From: Verrucomicrobiota bacterium
GTDB lineage: Bacteria; Verrucomicrobiota; Verrucomicrobiia; Verrucomicrobiales; Verrucomicrobiaceae
DNA length: 34,024 nt
Reading direction: 5' to 3'
Assembly (NCBI GenBank): GCA_009885695.1
Contig: VFKE01000017.1
Span: 1-34,024 of the forward strand
The position numbers were made by a program, and so were the translations under genes. This document shows positions 16,009 to 24,240 of the stretch, one piece after another. Positions within the stretch are counted from its first letter, which is position 1; every line of letters starts with the position of its first letter. Under the pieces are notes generated by a model that made no database searches, was not told where the DNA came from, and saw only the letters and a program-made list of their open reading frames with translations.

Positions 16009-17289
16009 ATGGTCAGCCGCTTTTATAACGACTTTGACACCGCCCCGCTCGACGAAAAACGGGCGCGGCGTTCCGAAGACGAATACCGCAGTGCCTTTCA
16101 GATCGATCGCGACCGTATCCTGCACAGCGCCGCCTTCCGTCGCCTGCAAGGCAAGACGCAAGTCTTTCATTCCTTCCTCATCGGCGAATACGACTTTTAC
16201 CGCTCACGCCTGACGCACAGCCTGGAGGTTTCCCAAGTCGGTCGCGCGATCTGCGGGTTTCTCCAAACCAAAGGCGCACCACTCGACGACGCAGTGTTCA
16301 TTGACCCGGATCTCGTCGAGGCCGCGTGTCTCGCGCACGACCTCGGCCATCCGCCCTTCGGCCACACCGGCGAGCGAGCCTTGCACCGGCTCATGGAGGA
16401 CTTTGGCGGTTTCGAGGGCAATGCCCAAACCTTGCGCCTCCTCACGGAAACACTCTTCGGCGACGGACGCGAAGGCATGAACCCCACCCGTGGCTTGCTC
16501 GATGCCATTCTCAAATATAAAACGCTGCATCACGATGCCAGCGGCGCGAAAAATCATTACCTCTACGACGAGCAGGAACGATTCATCCATTTTGTCCTCG
16601 GCGGCGCGGAGTTCCCCGCGGAACTGACCCCGGGAAAAGCCCGCAACGGTTTTCGCAGTCTCGAATGCCAGATCATGGACTGGGCCGACGACACCGCCTA
16701 TTCCATCAATGATCTTTCCGACGGCATCCGCGCCGGGTTCATCACCGAAATCAAACTCGCCGCCTGGGCCGAGCAACAATCACTACCGGGTGAAGAGGCC
16801 GGGCACGTCGAGTTCTTGATCGACGCCATCGAAAGTGGCAAGTTCGAAGGCCGGCTCGGCCGCAGCATCGGCGAGCACATTCGTGGTTGTTCCCTTCAGC
16901 CGCGCCGCAACTTTATTTTCCACCACACGCAGCGCTACGCCTTCGACCTAGCCATCGACGAGGAAGTGCGCCGCAAAGCGAAACTCAACAAGCGGATCGC
17001 GCTCGAACTCGTCTTCCGCGCGCCGAAGCTCCAGCAGCTCGACTTCAAGGCCGAGCTGATGTTGGAAAGATTGTTCGAAGCCCTGCGCGAACAATACATC
17101 GAGCGCGAGAAACCCCGCCTCCACCTGCTGCCCGAGCCCGTGGAAAAATCCATCATGGTCGCGCCGGACAAGTGTGCTCGCGCCCGGCTCGTATGTGACT
17201 GGCTCGCAAACCTCACCGACCGCGCCGCCTTCCAGGCTCACCAACGGATGTTCGACACATCGGGCGGACCATTGCCGGATTTCGTGTGA
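16009..17289 (+). CDS. dgt: dGTP triphosphohydrolase-like HD protein
   Basis: The 426-residue product is a metal-dependent HD phosphohydrolase that splits dNTPs into nucleoside and triphosphate. The metal site is clear: H70 (SRLTHSLEVSQ), H110-D111 (CLAHDLGHPPFGHTGE) and a later Asp in QIMDWADDTAYSINDL. FEGNAQTLRLLT and AAFRRLQGKTQVF are also family-typical. The length fits the type 2/bacterial short branch, near 420-440. Start ATG 16009 gives MVSRFYNDFD. It lies 26 bases after the lipoprotein gene. Whether it prefers dGTP or any dNTP cannot be read from sequence. Confidence 0.92.
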   Translation: MVSRFYNDFDTAPLDEKRARRSEDEYRSAFQIDRDRILHSAAFRRLQGKTQVFHSFLIGEYDFYRSRLTHSLEVSQVGRAICGFLQTKGAPLDDAVFIDPDLVEAACLAHDLGHPPFGHTGERALHRLMEDFGGFEGNAQTLRLLTETLFGDGREGMNPTRGLLDAILKYKTLHHDASGAKNHYLYDEQERFIHFVLGGAEFPAELTPGKARNGFRSLECQIMDWADDTAYSINDLSDGIRAGFITEIKLAAWAEQQSLPGEEAGHVEFLIDAIESGKFEGRLGRSIGEHIRGCSLQPRRNFIFHHTQRYAFDLAIDEEVRRKAKLNKRIALELVFRAPKLQQLDFKAELMLERLFEALREQYIEREKPRLHLLPEPVEKSIMVAPDKCARARLVCDWLANLTDRAAFQAHQRMFDTSGGPLPDFV

Positions 17290-17303
17290 TGCTACAACGG
17301 AAC

Positions 17304-17319
17304 GCGGACTTCAGTCCGC
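17304..17319. repeat. GCGGACT hairpin downstream of dgt
   Basis: GCGGACT (17304-17310) and AGTCCGC (17313-17319) pair around a two-base loop. It starts 15 bases after the dgt stop. It lacks a T-run, so it is a palindromic repeat or 3'-end stabiliser rather than a standard terminator. Confidence 0.5.
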
Positions 17320-17482
17320 CGCTTGTGCGCCATTCGTGAACCAGTGCCGCAAACGACTTGCAAGCGTTGGTCGTCCCTCCATCGTTATGTCGCGCCTCCC
17401 TGAATCGCCTGTCCCGCGAACTCACGTCCCATGTTCAAGCAAGCCCTCAAATACCTCGATGCCTTTAAACACGGCAAGAACA

Positions 17483-17551
17483 CCGAAGCTCGTCGCGCTG
17501 GAAGCGTTGATGAAGTCGCTGCGGCATCAGGCCTTTACCGGAGAGTTGTGA
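17483..17551 (+). pseudogene. Type I restriction specificity subunit (HsdS), C-terminal scrap
   Basis: The last 22 codons before the TGA at 17549-17551 read PKLVALEALMKSLRHQAF followed by TGEL. This closely resembles the conserved end of HsdS subunits, typically LDALFASLQHRAFxGEL. Nothing upstream in frame reads like HsdS, and no hsdM or hsdR is near. It is probably a relic of a lost restriction-modification locus. The short length makes the call tentative. Confidence 0.45.
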
Positions 17552-17810
17552 AATGAAACCGCCCACGCCAGCCTCATCATTGGGACGCCCCCTCAGGGTT
17601 TGACCAAAGGGTGGGCCAATGTCCCAAGGCTCAGCCCTCACTGGCTGTAGACAGACGTTGGGTCTCGGAGCTTTTTTCACTTTAGAACATTTTCTAAAAA
17701 AGACGTAGCCGCATCTCAGTAAGAGTGCGGGAAGAAGCCACGCCAGCCAACGAAGCATGCCTATTTCCCGCGTTTTCGCTTCGCGGCTGCGGGGAGAACT
17801 TCCATATTTC

Positions 17811-17856
17811 CCGCGTTCTTACGAACGCGGCTACGAACGCGGCTACGAACGCGGCC
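17811..17856. repeat. Hairpin plus three 12-bp tandem units
   Basis: CCGCGTTC (17811-17818), TTAC, GAACGCGG (17823-17830) make an 8-bp stem. Overlapping its right arm is ACGAACGCGGCT, present three times in a row (17821-17832, 17833-17844, 17845-17856, the last with one change). The right arm of the palindrome appears to have been multiplied by slippage. Confidence 0.75.
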
Positions 17857-18024
17857 ACGAAATTATTTAAACCTAAAAAGAAAAATGGAATCACCGCCCG
17901 CTCTATAGGTCTAATTTTCAGTGAATTCCCATCGCTCCGCGATGAACTTTCCTGGTGATAAACGATTCATGTTCAAGGCCTTGTGTTTAAAGGCACAGCC
18001 CGATTTTCGACGGTTCTATTTTCC

Positions 18025-18094
18025 TTTTTAGCAGACAATCCACGGCGTGCGGGATGCAGAACGGAGAGTAACTCCAGTCAAGTTAGTCGGGAGG
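18025..18094. repeat. 70-bp dispersed repeat, copy 1
   Basis: These 70 bases match the reverse complement of 33692-33761 with one mismatch (position 18085). They are not inside a recognised gene. The high identity at two sites 15.6 kb apart indicates a recently active or recently copied element. Confidence 0.9.
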
Positions 18095-18121
18095 TTAACC
18101 CGCTCTCAATAGTGCCACCCC

Positions 18122-19018
18122 TCACAATCCCGGCGGCCGATCCTTGATGGAGCGGCCCGAGGGACGACTGGGCACGACGATGGTCGGATCGAAGAATTCA
18201 CCTCCCTGAACGATCACATTCTGCGTGGGGTCCACGACCAGATGCGGGCGGTTGGCTTCGATCTCCTTGAAGTAGAGCCGCTTTACAACATTACCCTGGG
18301 TGTTGATGATGATGTGCGAATAAATATGGGGTTGAGTCATAAACAGCACATTGAGCCTGTTTTCCTTATCGAGCGTGATTTGTGGATCAGCCACGTGGAT
18401 CCAGCTTCCAAGCGAAAAGGTGGCGAGATTCATATTGGTTTTGTCTTCGAGAAGTCTCAAATAAAGATTAGTGTGCTCGAAATCCTTGAGCACGGAAAGC
18501 TCGTAGCGCCGGATCTGACCGGCCCCTGCGAGGCCAAGCGGCACACCAAATGGCTTCGACCAAAATGGCTTTGAGGCCGAAAAACCGCCTCGGGCGCGGT
18601 TGGATGCAATGTATTGCTGCGACGGCGGATGATAAACGTTGGCCACGACAATATAGTTTCCGAAATCCGAAAATGTAAACTGGTCGGAAAGTGCGATCTT
18701 CCGCGTGATGGTGGAGCCTGATTTGAAGACAATGTTCTCCTCGCTCCGGAAGCGCATGGGCGGGACGGGGCGCGTTTGTGGATCGATGATGTCAAAACTG
18801 AGCCAGGGGGTGTTGTTCGGCCCACCAAGAACGACATCTGCGCCGGTGCGATTCATGACGGTCACGGAGGCTTCCACGCCTTCGTAGGTCAGATAATTTT
18901 CCTTGTTGAGCTTCAGCGTGATTTCGTATTGCGCACGAGCAACTGCCGGGCAGAGCGCAAGAAACAGCATGCAAAGCGTAAAACGATTCAGCAAAGAATG
19001 CGGAGTGGAGCCGGTCAT
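18122..19018 (-). CDS. Secreted protein of unknown function
   Basis: This 298-residue protein has a signal peptide (about 1-29, LLNRFTLCMLFLALCPAVARA), so it is periplasmic or exported. The mature start, YEITLKLNKENYLTYEGVEASVTVMNRTGADV, looks like an Ig-like or cohesin-type beta sandwich used in surface and periplasmic proteins. The second half (about 170-270) has strands such as SWIHVADPQITLDKENRLNVLF and HIYSHIIINTQGNVVKRLYF that could be half of a beta-propeller. No catalytic motif is seen. It is 68 bases downstream of the fusion-protein gene and could be the third gene of that unit. Confidence 0.75.
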   Translation of the reverse strand: MTGSTPHSLLNRFTLCMLFLALCPAVARAQYEITLKLNKENYLTYEGVEASVTVMNRTGADVVLGGPNNTPWLSFDIIDPQTRPVPPMRFRSEENIVFKSGSTITRKIALSDQFTFSDFGNYIVVANVYHPPSQQYIASNRARGGFSASKPFWSKPFGVPLGLAGAGQIRRYELSVLKDFEHTNLYLRLLEDKTNMNLATFSLGSWIHVADPQITLDKENRLNVLFMTQPHIYSHIIINTQGNVVKRLYFKEIEANRPHLVVDPTQNVIVQGGEFFDPTIVVPSRPSGRSIKDRPPGL

Positions 19019-19086
19019 GCAGGAAGAGCGTTGAAATGAACGAGACTAGCAGAAAATGGCACGTTTGCCAAGTTCCGAACTCCAGC

Positions 19087-21081
19087 TCACGGGGTGGAAG
19101 GCGGTTGGTCAGACGCGGTGCGAAAGCCGAGCGCTTCACTGGAGCTTTCAGGTGATTTGTAGAAGTGCCGGGCGGTCAGCAGTTCGGGTGAACTTGGTGC
19201 GGCGAAGCACCCTCCGCGAACCAGAGGCACGCGTTTGTCGGGATAGTCGGGATGGTCAGTCCAGGTTGCGGTCCATTCCTCCACGTTGCCCGCCATGCCG
19301 ACCGCACCGCATGGGCTGATATCTGTCGTGTATTTGTTGACTGGTGTCCAGCGCTTGCTGCTATCGATCTTTCCGCTTTTTTCCCCGGTCGTGTCGTAGT
19401 CCTGGCCGAGGTTTGCCGCCTTGGGCATCGCCACATTGCCCCAGGGATAAGCGCGCCCATCGGTGCCGCGCGCCGCTCTTTCCCACTCCTCCTCAGTCGG
19501 CAACCGGCGCCCCTTCCATTTTGCATAAGCAGCGGCGTCCCACCAGTCCACCATCACAACCGGGCAATTCACATCCACGCGTTGTGCATCCACCACTCCG
19601 CCACTGAGCGCAGCGGCGTAAATCTCAACCCATTTGGCAGGTTTGTGCGTCTTTTTTGATGCTGGCTGGAGCGGGTCATCCCATGCAAACGCACGCCTGG
19701 GATCAGCGTCCAGCGCCTTCAAGAATTCGTCATACTGTGAAATCGTGACCTCATACTTGTCGATCCAGAATTTTGATAGCGTCCTATTCCCATTCCGCTG
19801 AAAAATAAATTCGCCTGCGGGCACCGCCACCATTTCCTCGGTCAGCGGTTTAACCGGCCGTGAATCAGCGCCACGATATTTGAACACGATGATGCTGCCG
19901 ATCAACGCCAGCGCCAGACCGACCCAAGCCAATGCGGAGACACTTTTCCCAGCCGAACGGGCGGCTACGATCTCATGTGCCTCCTTCGTATCCGCGCGTT
20001 TCATTAAACTAGCCTGCCGGTTCTGCTCCTGCATGTTTACAGCGCGCCGGTTTAATGTCTCCCAGTCGAGTTTTTGCCGGGCCAGTGTCTCCAACATATG
20101 CCGGGCGCGCTGCCCCTCACAGAGCGCGCGAAGCATCATCAGAAAGCGTCCAGTGTCCGACCCGTAGTCGCGACTCTTTCCGGTTTGCGGACGAATTACG
20201 TTCACAATGCTGGCTTGCTGCTCTTCATCGACAAAAATATCCCGGGCTGTCGGCATGCGATAATGATGGCCACGTAACACCGCCAGGCTCATGGCCTCGC
20301 TCACGCCGGCAATGACATCCGCGAGCGTTTTTTCCTTAAACTTCACGCAGGTGGCGATTAGTTTTTCAAGTGAGCGGCCGTGCGGCATCTCGCGAGTATA
20401 ATACATCCAGCCTTCTAACTTCTGTGCTTCATAGAGTGGTGCGATGCGCGGATGAGTGATTGATGCCTTCACGCGACTGCGTTCGAGGAACCCCTCCACC
20501 GCGGTGGCGTCATTAAGCAGTTCCGGCTTGAGAAGCACCAAGGCCACCTCGCGCTTCACCGACTGCTGCAACGCGAGATAGGTCTCGGAATCTTTCTCCA
20601 CATAGAGACGCTCCTTGATGACATAGTTTCCGAGCACCGTCCCGGGTGGGAGCATGGGGGGCGCATCCATAGCTACCAATTCTTCGTCTGGCACCACTGA
20701 AACGTCAGCCTGAGAGACTGATTGATCCTGGGGACGGACTTGGCCGGCAACCGCAGCAGCGAGAGCCCCATCACCAACTGGTTCGCAGAGCACCACACTG
20801 TCCTCGATGAATGCACCCAATTCCGACAGCTCATTACGGCTCGTGACCACGGTGTGAAGACTAGGAAATTTCTCGCGCACCCCATCGCGAAGATCGAAGC
20901 CCGTGAAATCACCACCGAGCAGGCCCTCCGTGACCAGCACATCGAGCGACTCCAATTGCTGAGCCACGTTCGCCGCGTCTTCCGCACTTTCAGCCGAGTG
21001 CACTGTATGACCTGATAGCGCCAACATTCTGGCACGTTGCAACCTCACCACTGGATCTGGATCCACATATAAAACAACCAT
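19087..21081 (-). CDS. Receiver-like / pseudokinase / TM / FGE-like fusion protein
   Basis: This 664-residue protein joins four parts. Residues 1-115 resemble a response-regulator receiver (VLYVDPDPVVRLQRARML), but the phospho-acceptor Asp is replaced by E52 (VLVTEGLL) and the conserved Lys by E100. Residues 150-340 resemble a Ser/Thr kinase. The Gly loop is lost, the VALK lysine is V182, the HRD loop reads GHHYRMPTARDIFV with Met for the catalytic Asp, and DFG is absent. One TM helix spans 384-401. Residues 415-655 are an FGE/SUMF1-like fold (VPAGEFIF, RRLPTEEEWERAARG, GMAGNVEEW, LVRGGCF, LGFRTA) without the catalytic Cys pair. It is probably a non-enzymatic sensor or scaffold, with the FGE part outside if the kinase part is cytosolic. 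The stop of the upstream gene is 11 bases away. Confidence 0.88.
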   Translation of the reverse strand: MVVLYVDPDPVVRLQRARMLALSGHTVHSAESAEDAANVAQQLESLDVLVTEGLLGGDFTGFDLRDGVREKFPSLHTVVTSRNELSELGAFIEDSVVLCEPVGDGALAAAVAGQVRPQDQSVSQADVSVVPDEELVAMDAPPMLPPGTVLGNYVIKERLYVEKDSETYLALQQSVKREVALVLLKPELLNDATAVEGFLERSRVKASITHPRIAPLYEAQKLEGWMYYTREMPHGRSLEKLIATCVKFKEKTLADVIAGVSEAMSLAVLRGHHYRMPTARDIFVDEEQQASIVNVIRPQTGKSRDYGSDTGRFLMMLRALCEGQRARHMLETLARQKLDWETLNRRAVNMQEQNRQASLMKRADTKEAHEIVAARSAGKSVSALAWVGLALALIGSIIVFKYRGADSRPVKPLTEEMVAVPAGEFIFQRNGNRTLSKFWIDKYEVTISQYDEFLKALDADPRRAFAWDDPLQPASKKTHKPAKWVEIYAAALSGGVVDAQRVDVNCPVVMVDWWDAAAYAKWKGRRLPTEEEWERAARGTDGRAYPWGNVAMPKAANLGQDYDTTGEKSGKIDSSKRWTPVNKYTTDISPCGAVGMAGNVEEWTATWTDHPDYPDKRVPLVRGGCFAAPSSPELLTARHFYKSPESSSEALGFRTASDQPPSTP

Positions 21082-21092
21082 GTGCGTGACAG

Positions 21093-22151
21093 TCAGTTTT
21101 TAGGGAACAGCGCACTGTCCGCACCTGCTGGCCCTGCGCCAGGTGGATTGTAGTTTACCAGCGCCTTCGGCTCCGCCTGCACATCCATGAGACGATCCTG
21201 GTAATAGATTTTCACAACATAACCGTAGTAGCTGCGTTTCCCGAGTTCGCGCAGCTCCTCGGGCTTGAGCTCCGGCATGTTGTAGCTGAAGTCCACCAGC
21301 TCCTCGCTTTCCTTCCAGTCCACCGGGGCGGACACCCAGTTCGGCACCGGCGGATCGGCGCGCGTGGACTCGATCCGGTCAGCACCCACCTTGTCAAAAA
21401 AATAGACGTGAATGTCCATTTGTGCCGGATCGATTTCCACCCCCGGCGCGGCAATGATCGGCACCCGCAGCGCCAGCCGCTGTCCCTTGTTTACCGACTT
21501 GTCCGGAATGACCTGACAGGCACCGAGCGTCACCGAGTTGCGCTCCGGCGTTTTTGGCACCGCCTCCCGGCCCTCGAGTTTCGCCTTCGCCAGCGTGTAA
21601 TATCCGCCCGCACCCAGCTCTCCCATCGCGATGACATTGCGCCACACAGTTTCCGATTTATCCGCCAGACCCATCGCCTCGTAGGTCAGCGCCGTTTCAC
21701 TGAGAATCTCGGGATGATTCGGCTCGCGCAGATCCGCTGCGCGCAAGGATTCCAATGCCAGTTGCATGTCACCCAGCTGGCGCACCGCACGCGCGGCTTC
21801 AACCATTTCACGCACTTGAACATTGGAAATTTCGCGACCTGATGGCATCGATGGTTGCGAACCTCCCACTGATGGGCTGACCGGTGCTGATACGGCGGCA
21901 GATCCGGGCACCGGTAAAGAAACTGCTGGAGGCGTGATTAATGCCGGGGCGCTGGTTGTGGCGAAAGCTGTGACCTGGGTAGATGGTCCAGGCTCGGGCG
22001 ACATACCAGCATTGCCACCAGAAAAAGCACCGCGCCAACCCGCCAAGCCCAGTGCGCCCACGCAAAGCCCTGCCAGCAGGCAAAGGGTCAGTTGCGCGGC
22101 ATAATGAGCGCTCTCGGATCCGGGAACAAGGATTGTATGGGGCTTGGCCAT
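21093..22151 (-). CDS. Membrane-anchored TPR-like protein, partner of the fusion protein
   Basis: The 352-residue protein has one N-terminal TM helix (about 19-40, LTLCLLAGLCVGALGLAGW), then a Pro/Ser/Ala-rich linker (about 50-105), a helical part that looks like two or three TPR-type units (VREMVEAARAVRQLGDMQLALESL, PEILSETALTYEAMG), and a beta-rich C-terminal domain with QMDIHVYFFDKVGADRIE and YYGYVVKIYYQDRLM. No enzyme motif is present. The TM and linker suggest the bulk is periplasmic. It lies directly upstream of the fusion-protein gene, and the two should be translated from one mRNA. I do not recognise a named family. Confidence 0.8.
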   Translation of the reverse strand: MAKPHTILVPGSESAHYAAQLTLCLLAGLCVGALGLAGWRGAFSGGNAGMSPEPGPSTQVTAFATTSAPALITPPAVSLPVPGSAAVSAPVSPSVGGSQPSMPSGREISNVQVREMVEAARAVRQLGDMQLALESLRAADLREPNHPEILSETALTYEAMGLADKSETVWRNVIAMGELGAGGYYTLAKAKLEGREAVPKTPERNSVTLGACQVIPDKSVNKGQRLALRVPIIAAPGVEIDPAQMDIHVYFFDKVGADRIESTRADPPVPNWVSAPVDWKESEELVDFSYNMPELKPEELRELGKRSYYGYVVKIYYQDRLMDVQAEPKALVNYNPPGAGPAGADSALFPKN

Positions 22152-22236
22152 GAAATTTCAGAATCCGCAGTCTATGAGCCCGCCTCCACTGTGTCAATCA
22201 AACCACAGAGCCTTGAAAAAATGATCCGCGACCTCA

Positions 22237-23388
22237 TCAGCCTCTGGTGGTTGCAACGGCAGGCATTTTACAACTCACTGCCGTAAAAGTTTCCGCCAGC
22301 GCCCGCCAATCCGCTGCAGTGGTGTCCCAGCCACCACTAACGCGGATGACACGGCTCATCTCATCCATGCTGGCACCGAGCGCGGACAGCACCACTGAGG
22401 ATCCATCGTGCCCCGCGCTACAGGCGGAGCCCGTCGAGACTGCAAACCCCTGCTGACTCAGCCGGGCGAGCCATTTGCGGTTGTCGCCATGAGGCAGCAC
22501 GAACATCGAGGTATTCCAGAGTCGTTCAGCGCCCTGGCCGATAATTCGCAAATCGGGAAACGTTGTGAGCATGTTTTTTTCAAAATCATCACGCATCACA
22601 GATTGCTCAAGCGCGACACCGGCCAACTTGGGAGTCAGCTCCTCCAGCGCCACGACCATAGCCTCGATGCCCGGATAATTTTCCGTGCCCGCCCGTCGTC
22701 CCTCCTCCTGCGGTCCGCCGCGCAAGAACGAAAGCGTCTCCTGCTCATCCCGCATCACAAGAAACCCAACGCCCTTCGGCCCGCCGAACTTGTGGGCGCA
22801 GCCCGTGATGTAATCGCAAGCGCCCAGTTCATGCGCCGGCAGTTTTCCAATCCACTGCGCCGCGTCCGTGTGCACAAGCACTCCGCGCTCGCGACACAGC
22901 TCCGCGATGTCGCGCCACGGTTGCAACAGCCCGCACTCGTTGTTCGCCGCCATCACCGTGACCAGACCCACATCATTACGCGCCAGATGCTCCGTAAAAT
23001 CATCTGCATCCAGTTCACCTCGAGGCGTGGTCTTGACCAGCGTCACACGACTTCCAAACTGCCGCTGCAAAAATTCGCGCACGCTTGGATGCTCGATGCT
23101 GGATGACACGACGCGCGTCTGCTTGCCAAGCGTATCGCCCATTCTGGTGAACAGCGCGTTGTTTGATTCCGTCGCGCCGCTCGTGAACACAATGCGCTCC
23201 GGTTCGCAACCCAGCAGCTCACCCAGCCGCTGGCGCGCCTCATCGAGTTTTCGTTTTGTCATCGCCGCCTCCCGGTAAAGCGATGAGGGATTGTGCCAGT
23301 GTCGTTCTGATGCGCGCAGCCAGGCATCGCGTGCGCCATCGCTCAGTGGCGTGGTGGCGTTATAATCAAAGTAACCGCTCATCTTCAT
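22237..23388 (-). CDS. Cysteine desulfurase, NifS/IscS family
   Basis: The product (383 residues from ATG 23388) is a PLP enzyme that takes sulfur from cysteine for iron-sulfur clusters or other thiolation. Seen are the start YFDYNATTPLSDGAR, FTSGATESNN (PLP-phosphate area), SSIEHPSV, HTDAAQWIGK (Asp/Gln contacting PLP), CAHKFGGPKGVGF with the PLP lysine at about 200, and the active-site cysteine in STGSACSAG at about 323. The length fits group I. ATG 23382 is also possible. No iscU is adjacent, although iscA-hscB-hscA lie about 14 kb away. The stop is about 85 bases from the next gene. It could also serve tRNA thiolation. Confidence 0.92.
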   Translation of the reverse strand: MKMSGYFDYNATTPLSDGARDAWLRASERHWHNPSSLYREAAMTKRKLDEARQRLGELLGCEPERIVFTSGATESNNALFTRMGDTLGKQTRVVSSSIEHPSVREFLQRQFGSRVTLVKTTPRGELDADDFTEHLARNDVGLVTVMAANNECGLLQPWRDIAELCRERGVLVHTDAAQWIGKLPAHELGACDYITGCAHKFGGPKGVGFLVMRDEQETLSFLRGGPQEEGRRAGTENYPGIEAMVVALEELTPKLAGVALEQSVMRDDFEKNMLTTFPDLRIIGQGAERLWNTSMFVLPHGDNRKWLARLSQQGFAVSTGSACSAGHDGSSVVLSALGASMDEMSRVIRVSGGWDTTAADWRALAETFTAVSCKMPAVATTRG

Positions 23389-23452
23389 ACCAGTAGCAGA
23401 CAACGTGAGGAGACTCTAACTTTTCTCCGCAGACCACAGCATGAACATCCAT
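23366..23452 (-). CDS. Possible 28-codon upstream ORF overlapping the desulfurase start
   Basis: On the minus strand GGAGGAGG (23460-23467) lies 7 bases before ATG 23452, the best ribosome-binding site I see in this window. The ORF, starting MDVHAVVCGEKLESPHVVCY, has two cysteines and ends at 23366, overlapping the desulfurase start in another frame. It could couple or attenuate translation of the desulfurase. No homologue is known to me, so it may be chance. Confidence 0.3.
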   Translation of the reverse strand: MDVHAVVCGEKLESPHVVCYWYEDERLL

Positions 23453-23490
23453 TTCAGTGCCTCCTCCCATCGGCAGTTGCCAATACCGCG

Positions 23491-24238
23491 TTGTCATTAA
23501 CCACCCTCGCTTTCCTCTTCTTCGCCGGACTGGCGGGCGGATTATCGACGCCATTGCGGGCGGTGGCGGACTCATCACCTTGCCCGCGCTGCTGGCCGCA
23601 GGTCTGCCACCCCAGATTGCTCTGGGCACCAACAAATTTCAATCTTCCCGCGGCACCGTCATCGCCGTCACGCGCTATGCCCACGCTGGCATGATGAAAA
23701 CTTCCTGGCTCTGGCTCGCGGTAGCGTGCTCGTTCTTCGCCTCCATGGGCGGGGCGCATGCTCTCACCATCATCAACAACGACGAGCTGAAAAAAATCAT
23801 CCCGTGGATGCTGGCCGCGGTCGCCATCTATACCGCGCTGAATCCGCGCTTCGGTATTCATCAGGGAAGAAAAAAATCCCGCTCATCACCTTCGCACTCC
23901 AGTTCGGCAGTGTGCACGGATTTTATGACGGCTTCTTCGGCCCCGGTGCCGGATCTTTCTGGACCGTGGCTTGCGTGGCTTTGCTGGGTCTCGATCTGCG
24001 CCACGCCACCGGCTACACGAAAGCAGCCAACCACGCGAGCAACCTCGGATCACTGGTGATCTTCCTGCTCTGCAGTTCAGTAAATTTCATCGCCGGCGCA
24101 GCCATGATCGCCGGCCAGCTCATCGGTGCATAGCTCAGCTCCGGATTTATCATCAAGCACGGCGCAAAATTTATCCGGCCTGTGTTTCTCGCGGTGGTGT
24201 TCGCACTGACAGTGAAGTTGATCTGGGATGCGATGTAA
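23491..24238 (+). pseudogene. TauE/SafE-type permease, broken by frameshifts and a stop
   Basis: Pieces of one sulfite/organosulfonate exporter-type membrane protein lie in three reading-frame segments. They are LTTLAFLFFAGLAGG at 23491, then DAIAGGGGLITLPALLAAGL through FGIHQGRKK, then IPLITFALQFGSVHGFYDGFFGPGAGS to GQLIGA. A shift lies near 23535-23545, and a second lies at the run of seven A at 23870-23876. A TAG at 24131-24133 is followed in the same frame by SSGFIIKHGAKFIRPVFLAVV and WDAM, ending at 24238. The full protein would have about 250 residues and several TM helices. Three lesions argue for a real pseudogene, though base errors in the A-run cannot be excluded. Confidence 0.85.
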
Positions 24239-24240
24239 TT

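Larger units (their letters stand above)
17290..18121. other. Gene-poor interval with repeats and gene relics
   Basis: These 832 bases hold no convincing complete gene. They contain a GCGGACT hairpin just after dgt, the end of a broken HsdS gene, a GTAGCCGC/GTGCGGG-type half palindrome near 17704, a hairpin fused to three 12-base repeats, and one copy of a 70-base repeat. A 41-codon ORF at 17431-17556 overlaps the HsdS relic in another frame and has no supporting evidence. Open frames on the minus strand near 17465-17758 are hydrophobic but look like chance. Confidence 0.7.

Noticed and set aside
17465-17758. 97-codon minus-strand ORF with a hydrophobic start
   Set aside because: It runs through the HsdS relic and palindromic sequence, has no recognisable domain and no ribosome site.
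17811-17856. Tandem repeats as a CRISPR array
   Set aside because: Units are 12 bases and directly adjacent without spacers; no cas gene is present.
19087-20000. C-terminal domain as an active formylglycine-generating enzyme for the nearby sulfatase
   Set aside because: The catalytic cysteine pair is not visible and the sulfatase is only a fragment without its CxPSR motif.
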